A stretch of DNA of 50,864 bases from Bdellovibrionaceae bacterium UBA6502. Its GTDB lineage: Bacteria; Bdellovibrionota; Bdellovibrionia; Bdellovibrionales; UBA840. The stretch spans positions 119,041-169,904 of the forward strand of contig DJMA01000046.1 in the NCBI GenBank assembly GCA_002436415.1. Direction: 5' to 3'. Positions 16,599 to 25,055 of this stretch are shown in pieces. Within the stretch, counting starts at the first letter, position 1, and each line of letters opens with the position of its first letter. Made by a program: the position numbers and the translations under genes. Below the pieces are notes generated by a model. It was given only the letters and a program-made list of their open reading frames with translations. It was not told the origin of the DNA and searched no databases.

Positions 16599-17639
16599 AT
16601 GATTAAGGGAAAAACTTTGTTAAAAATAGTGATTTTGCTTTTGCTCTCTACGGGAAATCTGCATGCAAAACTTTGCAGTAGTAGTGCGGAGAAAAAAACG
16701 AGTTTACGAACAAGAATATTTTTAATTTCGAAGTCTGAATTAAAAGACTCGCACGCTAAGTTTTTGCAATCTTCTCAAAATGTCATTGAAACCTACGAAC
16801 AAGTGTCCAAAAACTTTAAGTCCAATAACAATGTTTTTCTATCCGTTTCTTCCATTATTAAAAGTGCTCACAAACAATTACAAATGCAAGGGCTTTCCGA
16901 AAAGGAACAGGCCTCCATTTTATTTAAAATCCACTATGCTCACGTCTTATTGGCCGACCTATGGTACAAACACGCTGGGCGCCCACAAAGCATTAGCTCT
17001 GATAAAAATAGATCCTACTTTCAAGGCTTGTTAGCCGAATTAAAAACGCAAACTGAAATTTTTGAAAACAAACACGGAGGCGTTCTAAAAGACGTGTTTA
17101 GCTTTGGACCAGCCTCTAATGAAAAAAGTCCGCTAAATCGTTTAGGAATCTCCGCCGAGAGTTTTGTGAATTCATTGTCTCAAGGCTATTTTATTAACGA
17201 AACCGTTCTTTATACGAAGTTTGCTCACAACAGAGAATACAAACCCAAAGCCTACAATCACCATGACTTAAACCATCGTGGTATGATCACAAGAGGTTTA
17301 GAAAAAAAGCTTCCTGAAATTTACGGTGAAACTGAATTTAATCCTGAAATTAGAGATAGATATTTTCGTGAATCCTATGCTACTTGGCGATATCTAAGAG
17401 CGAGAGCAAAACTTCTTTTAAACGAAAAGGAATACGAAATCATGACTCACCTACTATTTCAAAAGCTTTTTGAACACAGTGAACCGCTACACCCGAAAGC
17501 CGAATTTAACAGTTTTCAGCTAGCAGAAAGTTTTCATCAAAGCATTTTAGAACAAAACTTCGAAATGAAAATTAACTCAAAGGAAATCTCTGAAGTTGCT
17601 GATTGGATTCAATCTGAGCTAAAAAGGATAAGTTTTTAG
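16599..17639 (+). CDS. Exported protein of unknown function
   Basis: A 23-residue signal peptide (LLKIVILLLLSTGNLHA) precedes a ~320-residue, mostly helical, hydrophilic mature chain. A conserved-looking patch is YNHHDLNHRGMITRGLEKKL near residues 215-235, rich in His and Arg, which could bind metal or a charged ligand, but no known motif is matched. The start has GGGAATGGG upstream. It is flanked by gene-free DNA on both sides and looks monocistronic. Family not recognised. Confidence 0.6.
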   Translation: MIKGKTLLKIVILLLLSTGNLHAKLCSSSAEKKTSLRTRIFLISKSELKDSHAKFLQSSQNVIETYEQVSKNFKSNNNVFLSVSSIIKSAHKQLQMQGLSEKEQASILFKIHYAHVLLADLWYKHAGRPQSISSDKNRSYFQGLLAELKTQTEIFENKHGGVLKDVFSFGPASNEKSPLNRLGISAESFVNSLSQGYFINETVLYTKFAHNREYKPKAYNHHDLNHRGMITRGLEKKLPEIYGETEFNPEIRDRYFRESYATWRYLRARAKLLLNEKEYEIMTHLLFQKLFEHSEPLHPKAEFNSFQLAESFHQSILEQNFEMKINSKEISEVADWIQSELKRISF

Positions 17640-17655
17640 TATTCTTATTAACGTC

Positions 17656-17815
17656 TATAAACTGGCCCTCTTAATTGCGGATGGATCTAAGCTTAGTTCG
17701 CTAAACCTCTATATATACCTCTTGCAAATTGGAACCTAATTCGGACAAATCTCAACAATCTAGTAATTTCTCAGAATTGCGTGTATTTAGCCGCAATTAA
17801 GTGGGCCAATTTAAA
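17656..17815. repeat. 160-bp element bounded by 25-bp inverted repeats (MITE-like)
   Basis: The left end, TATAAACTGGCCCTCTTAAT and on to 17680, and the right end (17791-17815) are inverted copies that match at 22 of 25 positions. They enclose 110 bp of non-coding DNA. A near copy of the left end, including the GTC just outside it, occurs at 7388-7409. Size and structure suggest a miniature mobile element or a remnant of IS ends; no transposase that uses these ends is present in the window. Confidence 0.6.
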
Positions 17816-17828
17816 CTGACTACAAATC

Positions 17829-17932
17829 TACGTCAGAGCATGTAGTGTTTTCACGGTTGTGATGCCTCAGATCCAATATAGCGACAGTTCACAGAGGCAT
17901 TAGACTTGCTCCATTAAAAGCCGAGGTACGTT
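17829..17932 (+). promoter_or_regulatory. Structured leader before a small membrane-protein gene
   Basis: TCAC/GTGA (17851-17862) and the longer ATGCCTC/GAGGCAT pair (17862-17868 with 17894-17900) could fold in the leader of the next gene. The folds share position 17862 and so could be alternatives. Whether this is a regulatory leader or a terminator for upstream transcription is unknown. Confidence 0.3.
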
Positions 17933-18157
17933 ATGCAAGCAATAAACATTTTAATCGCTCTAGCTCTTGGTTTTTCTGCTGGGAATATGATCGCCGGAAA
18001 AAGCCAAAATAAATTGAAAGCCAAATACTTAAACTTCATCGAAGAAGTAGCGGATGTAAACAAAATCAATCGGATGAATGGTGTCATCTCTAAGGATTAT
18101 GCCGAACAGATTGATTTGAATTACAATATGGACCCAAACCTTCGATCTCATCGATAG
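17933..18157 (+). CDS. Small single-helix membrane protein of unknown function
   Basis: This 74-residue protein starts with a hydrophobic helix (INILIALALGFSAGNMIAG) that could be an anchor or an uncleaved signal, then a charged helical segment (KLKAKYLNFIEEVADVNKIN) and a short polar tail. GAGG lies 6 nt before the ATG, which supports translation. It stands alone between a structured leader and a stem-loop at 18166-18190. Family not recognised. Confidence 0.5.
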   Translation: MQAINILIALALGFSAGNMIAGKSQNKLKAKYLNFIEEVADVNKINRMNGVISKDYAEQIDLNYNMDPNLRSHR

Positions 18158-18165
18158 TAAAAAAG

Positions 18166-18190
18166 GCTCCCCTATTTACAATTTGGGAGC
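18166..18190. terminator. Stem-loop after the small membrane-protein gene
   Basis: GCTCCC and GGGAGC pair across a 13-nt loop. The A-run lies on its 5' side, so the U-tract would be on the minus-strand transcript; on the + strand it could act only as a weak terminator. Confidence 0.4.
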
Positions 18191-18312
18191 TAATCGCAAT
18201 TAATGATTATGTTACAATAAAATCTTTATTCTCTTCGTTTGCATCATCGCTGTAAGCTTGCCGAATCCGTGAATTTTTAGTAGTTTAGCAGGCAAATTCA
18301 GAGGAGAATGGA

Positions 18313-21000
18313 ATGGCAGAACAACTATCGGATCGATACTCACACAAAGACGTTGAACAAAAAATTTATCAGTGGTGGCTGGATGAAAATCACTTTGCCT
18401 CCGAAGATCAATCCACAAAAACTCCTTATGCCGTCGTCCTTCCTCCTCCAAATGTAACCGGCCACCTACATATCGGTCACGCCTTAAACACCACCATTCA
18501 AGATTGCTTAGTTCGCTGGAAACGCATGTGCGGTTTCAATGCCATGTGGATGCCAGGAGCAGATCACGCTGGAATTGCCACGCAAAGTGTGGTGGAAAAA
18601 AACACCTGGAAAGAAGAAGGCAAAAGTCGTCATGACATAGGACGGGAAAAATTTGTTGAGAAAATCTGGGCCTGGAAAGAGCAATACGGTGATCGCATTA
18701 ATGGCCAACTAAAAGCCTTGGGATTATCACTCGATTGGGATCGAGCTCGATTTACTTTAGATGAAAAATCAAACGCAGCTGTAAGAAAGGTTTTTGTTCA
18801 GCTTTATAAGGATGGTCTTATTTACAAAGGAACAAGACTGGTTAACTGGTCTCCTAAATTAAGTTCTGCCATTTCTGACTTAGAAGTAGATCACCAGGAT
18901 ACAAAAGGCAGCATTTGGCACATTCAATATCCAATCGAAGGCAGTGACAAAACTCTTAGTGTTGCCACCACTCGTCCTGAAACTATGCTTGGAGATACCG
19001 CTGTTGCTGTTCATCCCGAAGATGAACGCTACAATCACCTAATTGGAAGCATGGTACTATTACCGTTAACGGATCGTAAAATTCCAGTAATTGCCGATGA
19101 ATATGTTGAAAAAGATTTTGGTTCTGGTGTGGTTAAAATTACCCCAGCCCATGATTTTAACGATTACGAAGTAGGTAAAAGACATAACTTGCCTATGATC
19201 AACATCCTAGAAAAAGACGGTAGCTTAAATCAAGAAGCTGGTAAATACCAAGGCTTAACAGTTAAAGATGCAAGAGAGAAAGTTCTTGAAGACTTAAAGG
19301 CCGCAGGTCTCTTGGAGAAAGAAGAGCCTCATAATTTAAAAACCCCACTTTGCTCTCGTACTGGCTGTGTGGTGGAACCTTTGTTGTCAGAGCAGTGGTT
19401 CGTTTCGATGGAAAAACTCGCTGAGCCAGCGAAAGCAGTTGCACAGACAGAAACCATTAAATTTGAGCCAGAAAATTACACAAAAATTTACCTGCATTGG
19501 TTAAACAATATTGAAGACTGGTGTATTTCCCGACAACTTTGGTGGGGACACCGAATTCCGGTTTGGGAATGTGCGGATTGTGAAAAACAAACATGCACTG
19601 AGGAGCTTGAGCCATCTAGCTGTGAGCACTGCGGAAGTAAAAACATCAAACAAGACGAAGACGTTTTAGACACTTGGTTTTCCTCCGCTCTATGGCCTTT
19701 CAGTACGCTGGGCTGGCCAAAAGATACTGAAGCCCTAAAAACCTTCTACCCTACTGATTCTCTTGTAACAGGACATGATATCTTATTTTTCTGGGTCGCT
19801 AGAATGATCATGATGGGGCTTTATTTCCAAAAAGATGTTCCTTTTAGAACCGTGTATCTTCATGGCCTTGTAAGGGACTCTCAAGGAAGAAAAATGTCCA
19901 AGTCTCTCGGTAACTCAATCGACCCGCTGGAAATCATTGAAGAAAATGGAGCGGATTCCCTTCGCTTTACTTTGCTACAACAAGTAGCCTCTGGAAAAGA
20001 TCTCAAGTTTTCTCAGCAACGCCTAGAGGGCAACAGAAACTTTATGAATAAAATTTGGAACGCCACTCGATTCGTTCTAAATATGTCGCTTGAAAACTTT
20101 GAGGTTCCAGCAGAAGGCGTTAACGCTGTTGCAAACTCTGATGAGCTTTCTATTGCAGACAAATGGATTATTCAAAAACTCAAAGAAACCACAAAAAATG
20201 TGAACCGCGCCTTAAAGCAATATCGCTTTTCTGAAGCAGCGAATCTTCTTTATAGTTTTACCTGGAACGACTTTTGTGACTGGTATTTAGAATTTTCTAA
20301 ACCTGTCATTTACGGAGAGGATAGCCCTCAGAAGAAAGCTACCCAATTGGTATTGGCTCAAGTCTTGAACCGTATCATTCGTATGCTACACCCTTTCATT
20401 CCTCATATCACAGAAGAAATATACCAGAAGCTACCAATGAAAAGCGAGGCCTGTATTACCGCACAATACCCAAGCCTTAAAAATGATTCTATATGGCTAG
20501 AACTAGCGAGTGAAGAAGCGGCCAATGAAATGGATATCGTTAGAGACACAATTGTGGCCATTCGTAATATTCGTGGTGAGAACCGCATTAGTCACAGCGA
20601 AAAAATTAGTGTTCGCCTAAGTCCGAGCAACGAAGCTTTACAAACAATGTTAGAGAACAACCGCTCGCAAATATTAAATTTAGCCACTGTTGCTGATTTA
20701 CAAATTGGCGAAGCTGGTGATTTGATGAAATGTGCCGTATCACCAATTGAACTTGAAGTTGGAAACATTCAGGTCATTGTGCCACTAGAAGGATTGGTAG
20801 ATTTTGACGAAGAGATCAAGCGCCTGAATAAAAACATTGAAAAAACTGAAAAAGAGATCAACGGGATTTCGAGAAAATTAGGAAACGAAAACTTTGTGAA
20901 AAATGCTCCTGCAGAGGTAGTAGAAAAAGACAAAGTTCAATTGGGAATCTTAAAATCTCAACTCGGTACTCTAAGAGAAAGTCTTTCTCGTTTACAATAA
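18313..21000 (+). CDS. valS: Valyl-tRNA synthetase
   Basis: This class I aminoacyl-tRNA synthetase charges tRNA-Val. The HIGH signature is in PPPNVTGHLHIGHALN (residues 44-59) and KMSKS is at 527-531. Between them are the CP1 editing-domain motifs TTRPETMLGDTAVAVHPED and a Cys-rich zinc-ribbon-like insert (CADCEKQTC ... CEHC, about 420-443). The C-terminal ~65 residues form the coiled-coil arm typical of ValRS. Length 895 is normal. The ATG has GAGGAG just upstream. It is followed by a strong terminator and appears to be a single-gene unit. Confidence 0.97.
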   Translation: MAEQLSDRYSHKDVEQKIYQWWLDENHFASEDQSTKTPYAVVLPPPNVTGHLHIGHALNTTIQDCLVRWKRMCGFNAMWMPGADHAGIATQSVVEKNTWKEEGKSRHDIGREKFVEKIWAWKEQYGDRINGQLKALGLSLDWDRARFTLDEKSNAAVRKVFVQLYKDGLIYKGTRLVNWSPKLSSAISDLEVDHQDTKGSIWHIQYPIEGSDKTLSVATTRPETMLGDTAVAVHPEDERYNHLIGSMVLLPLTDRKIPVIADEYVEKDFGSGVVKITPAHDFNDYEVGKRHNLPMINILEKDGSLNQEAGKYQGLTVKDAREKVLEDLKAAGLLEKEEPHNLKTPLCSRTGCVVEPLLSEQWFVSMEKLAEPAKAVAQTETIKFEPENYTKIYLHWLNNIEDWCISRQLWWGHRIPVWECADCEKQTCTEELEPSSCEHCGSKNIKQDEDVLDTWFSSALWPFSTLGWPKDTEALKTFYPTDSLVTGHDILFFWVARMIMMGLYFQKDVPFRTVYLHGLVRDSQGRKMSKSLGNSIDPLEIIEENGADSLRFTLLQQVASGKDLKFSQQRLEGNRNFMNKIWNATRFVLNMSLENFEVPAEGVNAVANSDELSIADKWIIQKLKETTKNVNRALKQYRFSEAANLLYSFTWNDFCDWYLEFSKPVIYGEDSPQKKATQLVLAQVLNRIIRMLHPFIPHITEEIYQKLPMKSEACITAQYPSLKNDSIWLELASEEAANEMDIVRDTIVAIRNIRGENRISHSEKISVRLSPSNEALQTMLENNRSQILNLATVADLQIGEAGDLMKCAVSPIELEVGNIQVIVPLEGLVDFDEEIKRLNKNIEKTEKEINGISRKLGNENFVKNAPAEVVEKDKVQLGILKSQLGTLRESLSRLQ

Positions 21001-21050
21001 GGTTTTGTAAGAGTTTAACTAGACAAATTAAAATAAAAGAACACAAACAT

Positions 21051-21082
21051 AAAAAGCCATTCCCAAAGGAATGGCTTTTTTA
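21051..21082 (+). terminator. Rho-independent terminator of valS
   Basis: AAGCCATTCC and GGAATGGCTT form a perfect stem around a short loop and are followed by a T-run; 51 nt after the valS stop. Confidence 0.92.
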
Positions 21083-21353
21083 TTTCTAAAAATCATTTCT
21101 AAACACTAATATCCCCTGCCAGTTGAGTGATTTCACTCTCAGGAGAGTTAGCAAGGAAAGTAATCAGATCGAAGAAAAGTGTTTTTATTTGAAGCTTTTC
21201 CTTATTTAATTTTCCTTTCTTTTGATAAATCCGTTAAAAACTGTCAATGAAGGAACCATTGGGACGTCGATGCCACGCAGCATGTTGGGATTTATGCTCC
21301 AAATCTACTCTAGCTAGGATAGAATCAAAAGGAACTTCCACGAGAAAGGCAAC

Positions 21354-23501
21354 ATGAGCAAACTTCTCTACAATCTCGAAGGAATTGTTAAACGTCATCC
21401 AGATGGTTTCGGTTTCTTCATTCCTGACGACAAAGAAAAAAAAGATATATTTTTACCTAAAAGAACTATGGAAGGCATAATGTCTAACGACAGAGTCTTG
21501 ATCAAAGTTTTTTTAGACCCTAAAAAAAATGAACTCTATGGTGACATTCAAAGAGTATTGAGTCGCTTTACAAATAAAGTGGTTGGAGTCTTTCATAACA
21601 CCAACGACAAATATGGAATTCTTTTAGACAAAGAAAATCATTGGGGCGCTAATCTAGTGATTCAGAAAGAAGATTCCAAAAATGCAAAAGAGAACGAATG
21701 GGTTGAAGTGGAAATAAACACTTTCCCTGGTCATCCCAAAGGATATACCGGAAAAGTAATCCAAGTGATTGGTCACCGAAATGACCCTGCATTTGACACT
21801 AAACGAGCCATTGCTTTGCACAATATCCCTGAAGGTTTTAGCAACAAAGCCATCGAAGAGTCAGAGAGTTTCGGTTCTAAAATTGACCTAAAAGGCCAAG
21901 AACATCGTGTTGACCAAAGAGATCTGCATTATGTGACTATCGATGGTGTAACCGCAAAAGATTTTGATGATGCCGTTTATGTAGAAACCAACAACCGTGG
22001 ATTTTTACTACGAGTAGCAATCGCCGATGTGAGCCATTATGTAAAACCAAAGACTGCCTTAGACAAAGACGCCTACGACAAAGGAAACTCAAGTTACTTC
22101 CCAATGTATGTGGTGCCAATGCTTCCAGAAGCTTTGAGTAACGAGCTATGCTCACTAAAGCCGAAAGTAGATCGCCTAGCTATGGTAGCCGAAATTCAGA
22201 TGAATTTTCGCGGTGACTTTGAGTCTTACAAATTTTATGAGGCCATCATAAACTCTCACGCTAGAATCACTTATGGGGAAGCCCAAGAAATTGTAGACGG
22301 CTCTTGCCCTGAAAAATTCTCTCACGTAGAAAATGATGTAAATCGAGCAGCGGATCTTGCTAAGATTTTAATGGCAAAACGCTTTTCACAAGGCAGCTTA
22401 GACCTTGATATTCCAGAAACTGAAATCATCTTGGATGAATCAGGAACTCCAATTGATATTATCAAAAGTGAAAGACTCTTTGCACACCGCCTGATCGAAG
22501 AGTTGATGCTTGCGGCAAACGTGGCTGTTGCCAGATATTTCGAAGACCATGAGTTAAATGGGATCCATCGTATTCATGAAAATCCTAACTCAGAAAAATT
22601 AAAAGTCCTTGAGAATTTTTTAAGTAACTTCGGAACGAAGCTTTCTTTAGATGGCGGGAAAATTCAGAAGAAAATCACCAAAGCCTTAAAAAAATATGAA
22701 GGCAAACCAGAACATGCCATTTTATCGCAATTGACTTTGCGATCAATGCAACAAGCTAGGTATGCCAGTGAGCCAGTTGGTCATTTTGGTTTGGCTTTTG
22801 ATCATTACACCCATTTTACCTCGCCAATTCGTCGATACCCGGATTTGTTGGTTCATCGAATTTTGAAAGCGCATATTTACGGTCCTAAAAAAGGGCATTG
22901 GGCGCCTAGCGCTGAAGAACTTGCTACCGCAAGTACCCACTGCTCAGCAACCGAACAAAGATCTGTAAAGGCAGAACGATTTGTTCAATCCGTAAAGCGT
23001 GCAAGGTTTGCAGAGAAATTGGTTGGTGAGGAATTCGACGGTAGAATCACATCCATAGCTCGTTTTGGTGTTTTCGTAGGATTAAGAGCATTTGACATTG
23101 ATGGCTTGGTACGAATTGAGGAGCTAGGAAATGATTACTTTATCTATGATGAAGAAAAGCTAATTCTAAGAGGAGAAAGAAGCGGCTATCAATACAAAAT
23201 GGGCCAAGATGTAAGAGTTTTGGTTGCTGCTGCAAATCCAGAACTGGGACAAATTGATTTTCAACTGGCAGATAGCGCCTTTACACCATCGAAGAAAGAT
23301 TCTAAATCTCGCCAAAGAATTCAGAAGAAAACAGATAGAAATCGAAGTGGTAAAAAATCTGGCGGTAAGAAATCTGGTGGAAAGAAGTTTTCAGGGAAGA
23401 AGTTTTCTGGCAAGAAATCTAGTTCCAGTAAAAAATCCTCGAAGTCTTCTTCAAAATCTACAGCAAAGAAGAAATCTAGATCAAAAACAAAACGTAAATA
23501 A
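21354..23501 (+). CDS. rnr: Ribonuclease R (RNB-family 3'-5' exoribonuclease)
   Basis: This processive exoribonuclease degrades structured RNA. N-terminal cold-shock-like OB folds (GFGFFIPDDKEKKDIFL near residue 19) are followed by the RNB catalytic centre DGVTAKDFDDAVYVE around 198-212, whose Asp residues bind the metal ions, and SPIRRYPDLLVHR near 488. An S1 domain spans about 560-645 (EFDGRITSIARFGVFVGL). The last ~55 residues are a Lys/Ser/Arg-rich tail with repeated GGKK- and SGKK-like units, which probably binds RNA. There is no N-terminal extension as in E. coli RNase R. GAGAAAGG precedes the ATG; a terminator follows. Confidence 0.95.
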   Translation: MSKLLYNLEGIVKRHPDGFGFFIPDDKEKKDIFLPKRTMEGIMSNDRVLIKVFLDPKKNELYGDIQRVLSRFTNKVVGVFHNTNDKYGILLDKENHWGANLVIQKEDSKNAKENEWVEVEINTFPGHPKGYTGKVIQVIGHRNDPAFDTKRAIALHNIPEGFSNKAIEESESFGSKIDLKGQEHRVDQRDLHYVTIDGVTAKDFDDAVYVETNNRGFLLRVAIADVSHYVKPKTALDKDAYDKGNSSYFPMYVVPMLPEALSNELCSLKPKVDRLAMVAEIQMNFRGDFESYKFYEAIINSHARITYGEAQEIVDGSCPEKFSHVENDVNRAADLAKILMAKRFSQGSLDLDIPETEIILDESGTPIDIIKSERLFAHRLIEELMLAANVAVARYFEDHELNGIHRIHENPNSEKLKVLENFLSNFGTKLSLDGGKIQKKITKALKKYEGKPEHAILSQLTLRSMQQARYASEPVGHFGLAFDHYTHFTSPIRRYPDLLVHRILKAHIYGPKKGHWAPSAEELATASTHCSATEQRSVKAERFVQSVKRARFAEKLVGEEFDGRITSIARFGVFVGLRAFDIDGLVRIEELGNDYFIYDEEKLILRGERSGYQYKMGQDVRVLVAAANPELGQIDFQLADSAFTPSKKDSKSRQRIQKKTDRNRSGKKSGGKKSGGKKFSGKKFSGKKSSSSKKSSKSSSKSTAKKKSRSKTKRK

Positions 23502-23557
23502 TGACTTCATCACAATAGAACTTATCAAGTTAAGTTGTCGAATAAGTTTCACAGTTC

Positions 23558-23587
23558 AAAAGGGGGATATTTATTATCCCCTTTTTA
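23558..23587 (+). terminator. Rho-independent terminator of rnr
   Basis: GGGGATA and TATCCCC form a stem with a 5-nt loop, flanked by AAAA and TTTTT. It lies 57 nt after the rnr stop. Confidence 0.9.
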
Positions 23588-23748
23588 TTACACACCAAAT
23601 TCTGTTCGCGGAAAGATCTTATTTATTCCAAAATCACTAAACAAAAGACTACTCAGCAGTATCAAGCTATTTTTCAAATTAAACGAATCTTAAGTTATCC
23701 AATGCAAAGCCATTGCCTCTTAAAAGGCAAAGATCTACCTTAGCAAAT

Positions 23749-24660
23749 ATGAGAAACTATATTTATGTGATAACTGTATTATTTGTCCAGCTTCTAAGCC
23801 CTAATAGCTTTGCAAGCTATTCATACTCAGAGCAACTCATCAAAGAGTACAAAAAGCTTATTGAAGAAAAATATGTTCTACTTCCTCATCGTGGGACTTA
23901 TGTATTACCAGTGAATTGGAATGATAACCCCAATAATCAATTTTACGAAGGTGTCTTTGAAGACAACCAAAGGGGTGACTTTGTTCGTCCTTTTGAAGCA
24001 GAGGTGCAAGTCTCATTTAGCATGTTGACGAGTAAAAATATTTTTAAAACACCATGGCATGCCTTTGTCGGTTACACCAATCACTCTTGGTGGCAGGTTT
24101 ATAATTCTGATTGGTCTAAACCCTTTCGCGAGACCAATTACATCCCTGAGTTTTATATTCGCAGGGTTTTTGATGAACCTATCAGAGTTTTAGGAACAGA
24201 TATCATTGCCTATGATTTTGGGATTGTCCACGAATCCAATGGTCAAATCCAAGAGCTATCGCGAAGCTGGAATCGCCTTTACCTACGAGGAACTTTTGTC
24301 ATTGGAAGCTTCAGTCTGAGCCCTAAATTTTGGTACCGAATTCCTGACAAAGGCGACAAAGATGATAATCCCACGATCCAAGACTATATGGGATATGGAG
24401 AACTCAGAATTAGCTATGAGGCTGGAGAAAATCAGTACAGTCTTTTATTAAGAAAAGGTAAAAAGGATTATGGAGCGGCCGAATTCACCTACAGTTACCC
24501 TTTTGCAAATAACCTAAGGTTCTATATGAAAGCCATTCACGGTTATGGTGCCTCACTACAAGATTTTGACAATGAAACAAGAAGCTTAGCTTTAGGATTT
24601 AGCATTGAAGATTTGCTTGCCACTGGCGAGTCGAAAGAGACTGCAGTGGGTTCTCAGTAA
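23749..24660 (+). CDS. pldA: Outer-membrane phospholipase A (OMPLA, PldA family)
   Basis: This is a calcium-dependent outer-membrane barrel enzyme that hydrolyses phospholipids in the outer leaflet. From the ATG at 23749 the product has 303 residues with a signal peptide ending near NSFAS; an upstream TTG at 23713 would spoil the signal. Family motifs are clear: YTNHSWWQVYN, then PFRETNYIPEFY, and the active site in HESNG and SRSWNRLYL. His161, Ser163 and Asn175 have exactly the 2- and 12-residue spacing of the E. coli triad His142/Ser144/Asn156. In a predator it could act on self or prey membranes (speculation). Single-gene unit. Confidence 0.93.
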   Translation: MRNYIYVITVLFVQLLSPNSFASYSYSEQLIKEYKKLIEEKYVLLPHRGTYVLPVNWNDNPNNQFYEGVFEDNQRGDFVRPFEAEVQVSFSMLTSKNIFKTPWHAFVGYTNHSWWQVYNSDWSKPFRETNYIPEFYIRRVFDEPIRVLGTDIIAYDFGIVHESNGQIQELSRSWNRLYLRGTFVIGSFSLSPKFWYRIPDKGDKDDNPTIQDYMGYGELRISYEAGENQYSLLLRKGKKDYGAAEFTYSYPFANNLRFYMKAIHGYGASLQDFDNETRSLALGFSIEDLLATGESKETAVGSQ

Positions 24661-25001
24661 ATCGATTACTGCCCCATTACCATTAACCAGAGGCAGACAG
24701 GCAAAGCAGGCTGCCCATCAAAGCTCTTTTTTGTTTCATAATTTTCCCCCTGAAAAAGCTTAAAAAAGCTGAACGAAAATTCAGGGGAAATGGAGAGCTG
24801 AAAGAAATATAGGACTGTAAATTAAATACCTGTAAAAATACTTTCGAAGGCCTTAATGATCGAACATTCGTTGAGTTTTTTCACTATTTATAAAATTTCA
24901 ACAGGATAGATTTTATATTTCCAATGACTTAATTTTAAGCATTAAAACTTTTAGCCAAAGCCTTCTTTCCTACATTCTACAAAATTCAAATAGAGAATTC
25001 T
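24661..25001. other. Gene-free stretch with a long stem-loop
   Basis: TTTCCCCCTGAA and TTCAGGGGAAA (24743-24790) form a long stem with one bulged C, around an inner AGCTT/AAGCT hairpin. GGCAG/CTGCC at about 24691-24714, with a T-run ~12 nt further on, could terminate pldA transcription. No coding region is supported. The long hairpin is not followed by T residues, so it may be a structured RNA element. Confidence 0.4.
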
Positions 25002-25029
25002 TTGCCACAGAGCATCTTGGTGCTATGAT
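25002..25029 (+). promoter_or_regulatory. Sigma-70-type promoter of the UbiB gene
   Basis: TTGCCA, a 16-nt spacer and TATGAT, with TG just upstream of the -10 (extended -10). The expected start leaves a ~20-nt leader with AAGGGGA before the ATG at 25056. The same 12-nt -10 region, TGCTATGATTTA, occurs in front of divIVA. Confidence 0.65.
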
Positions 25030-25055
25030 TTAGCCCTAAGCTTGAAGGGGATAAA

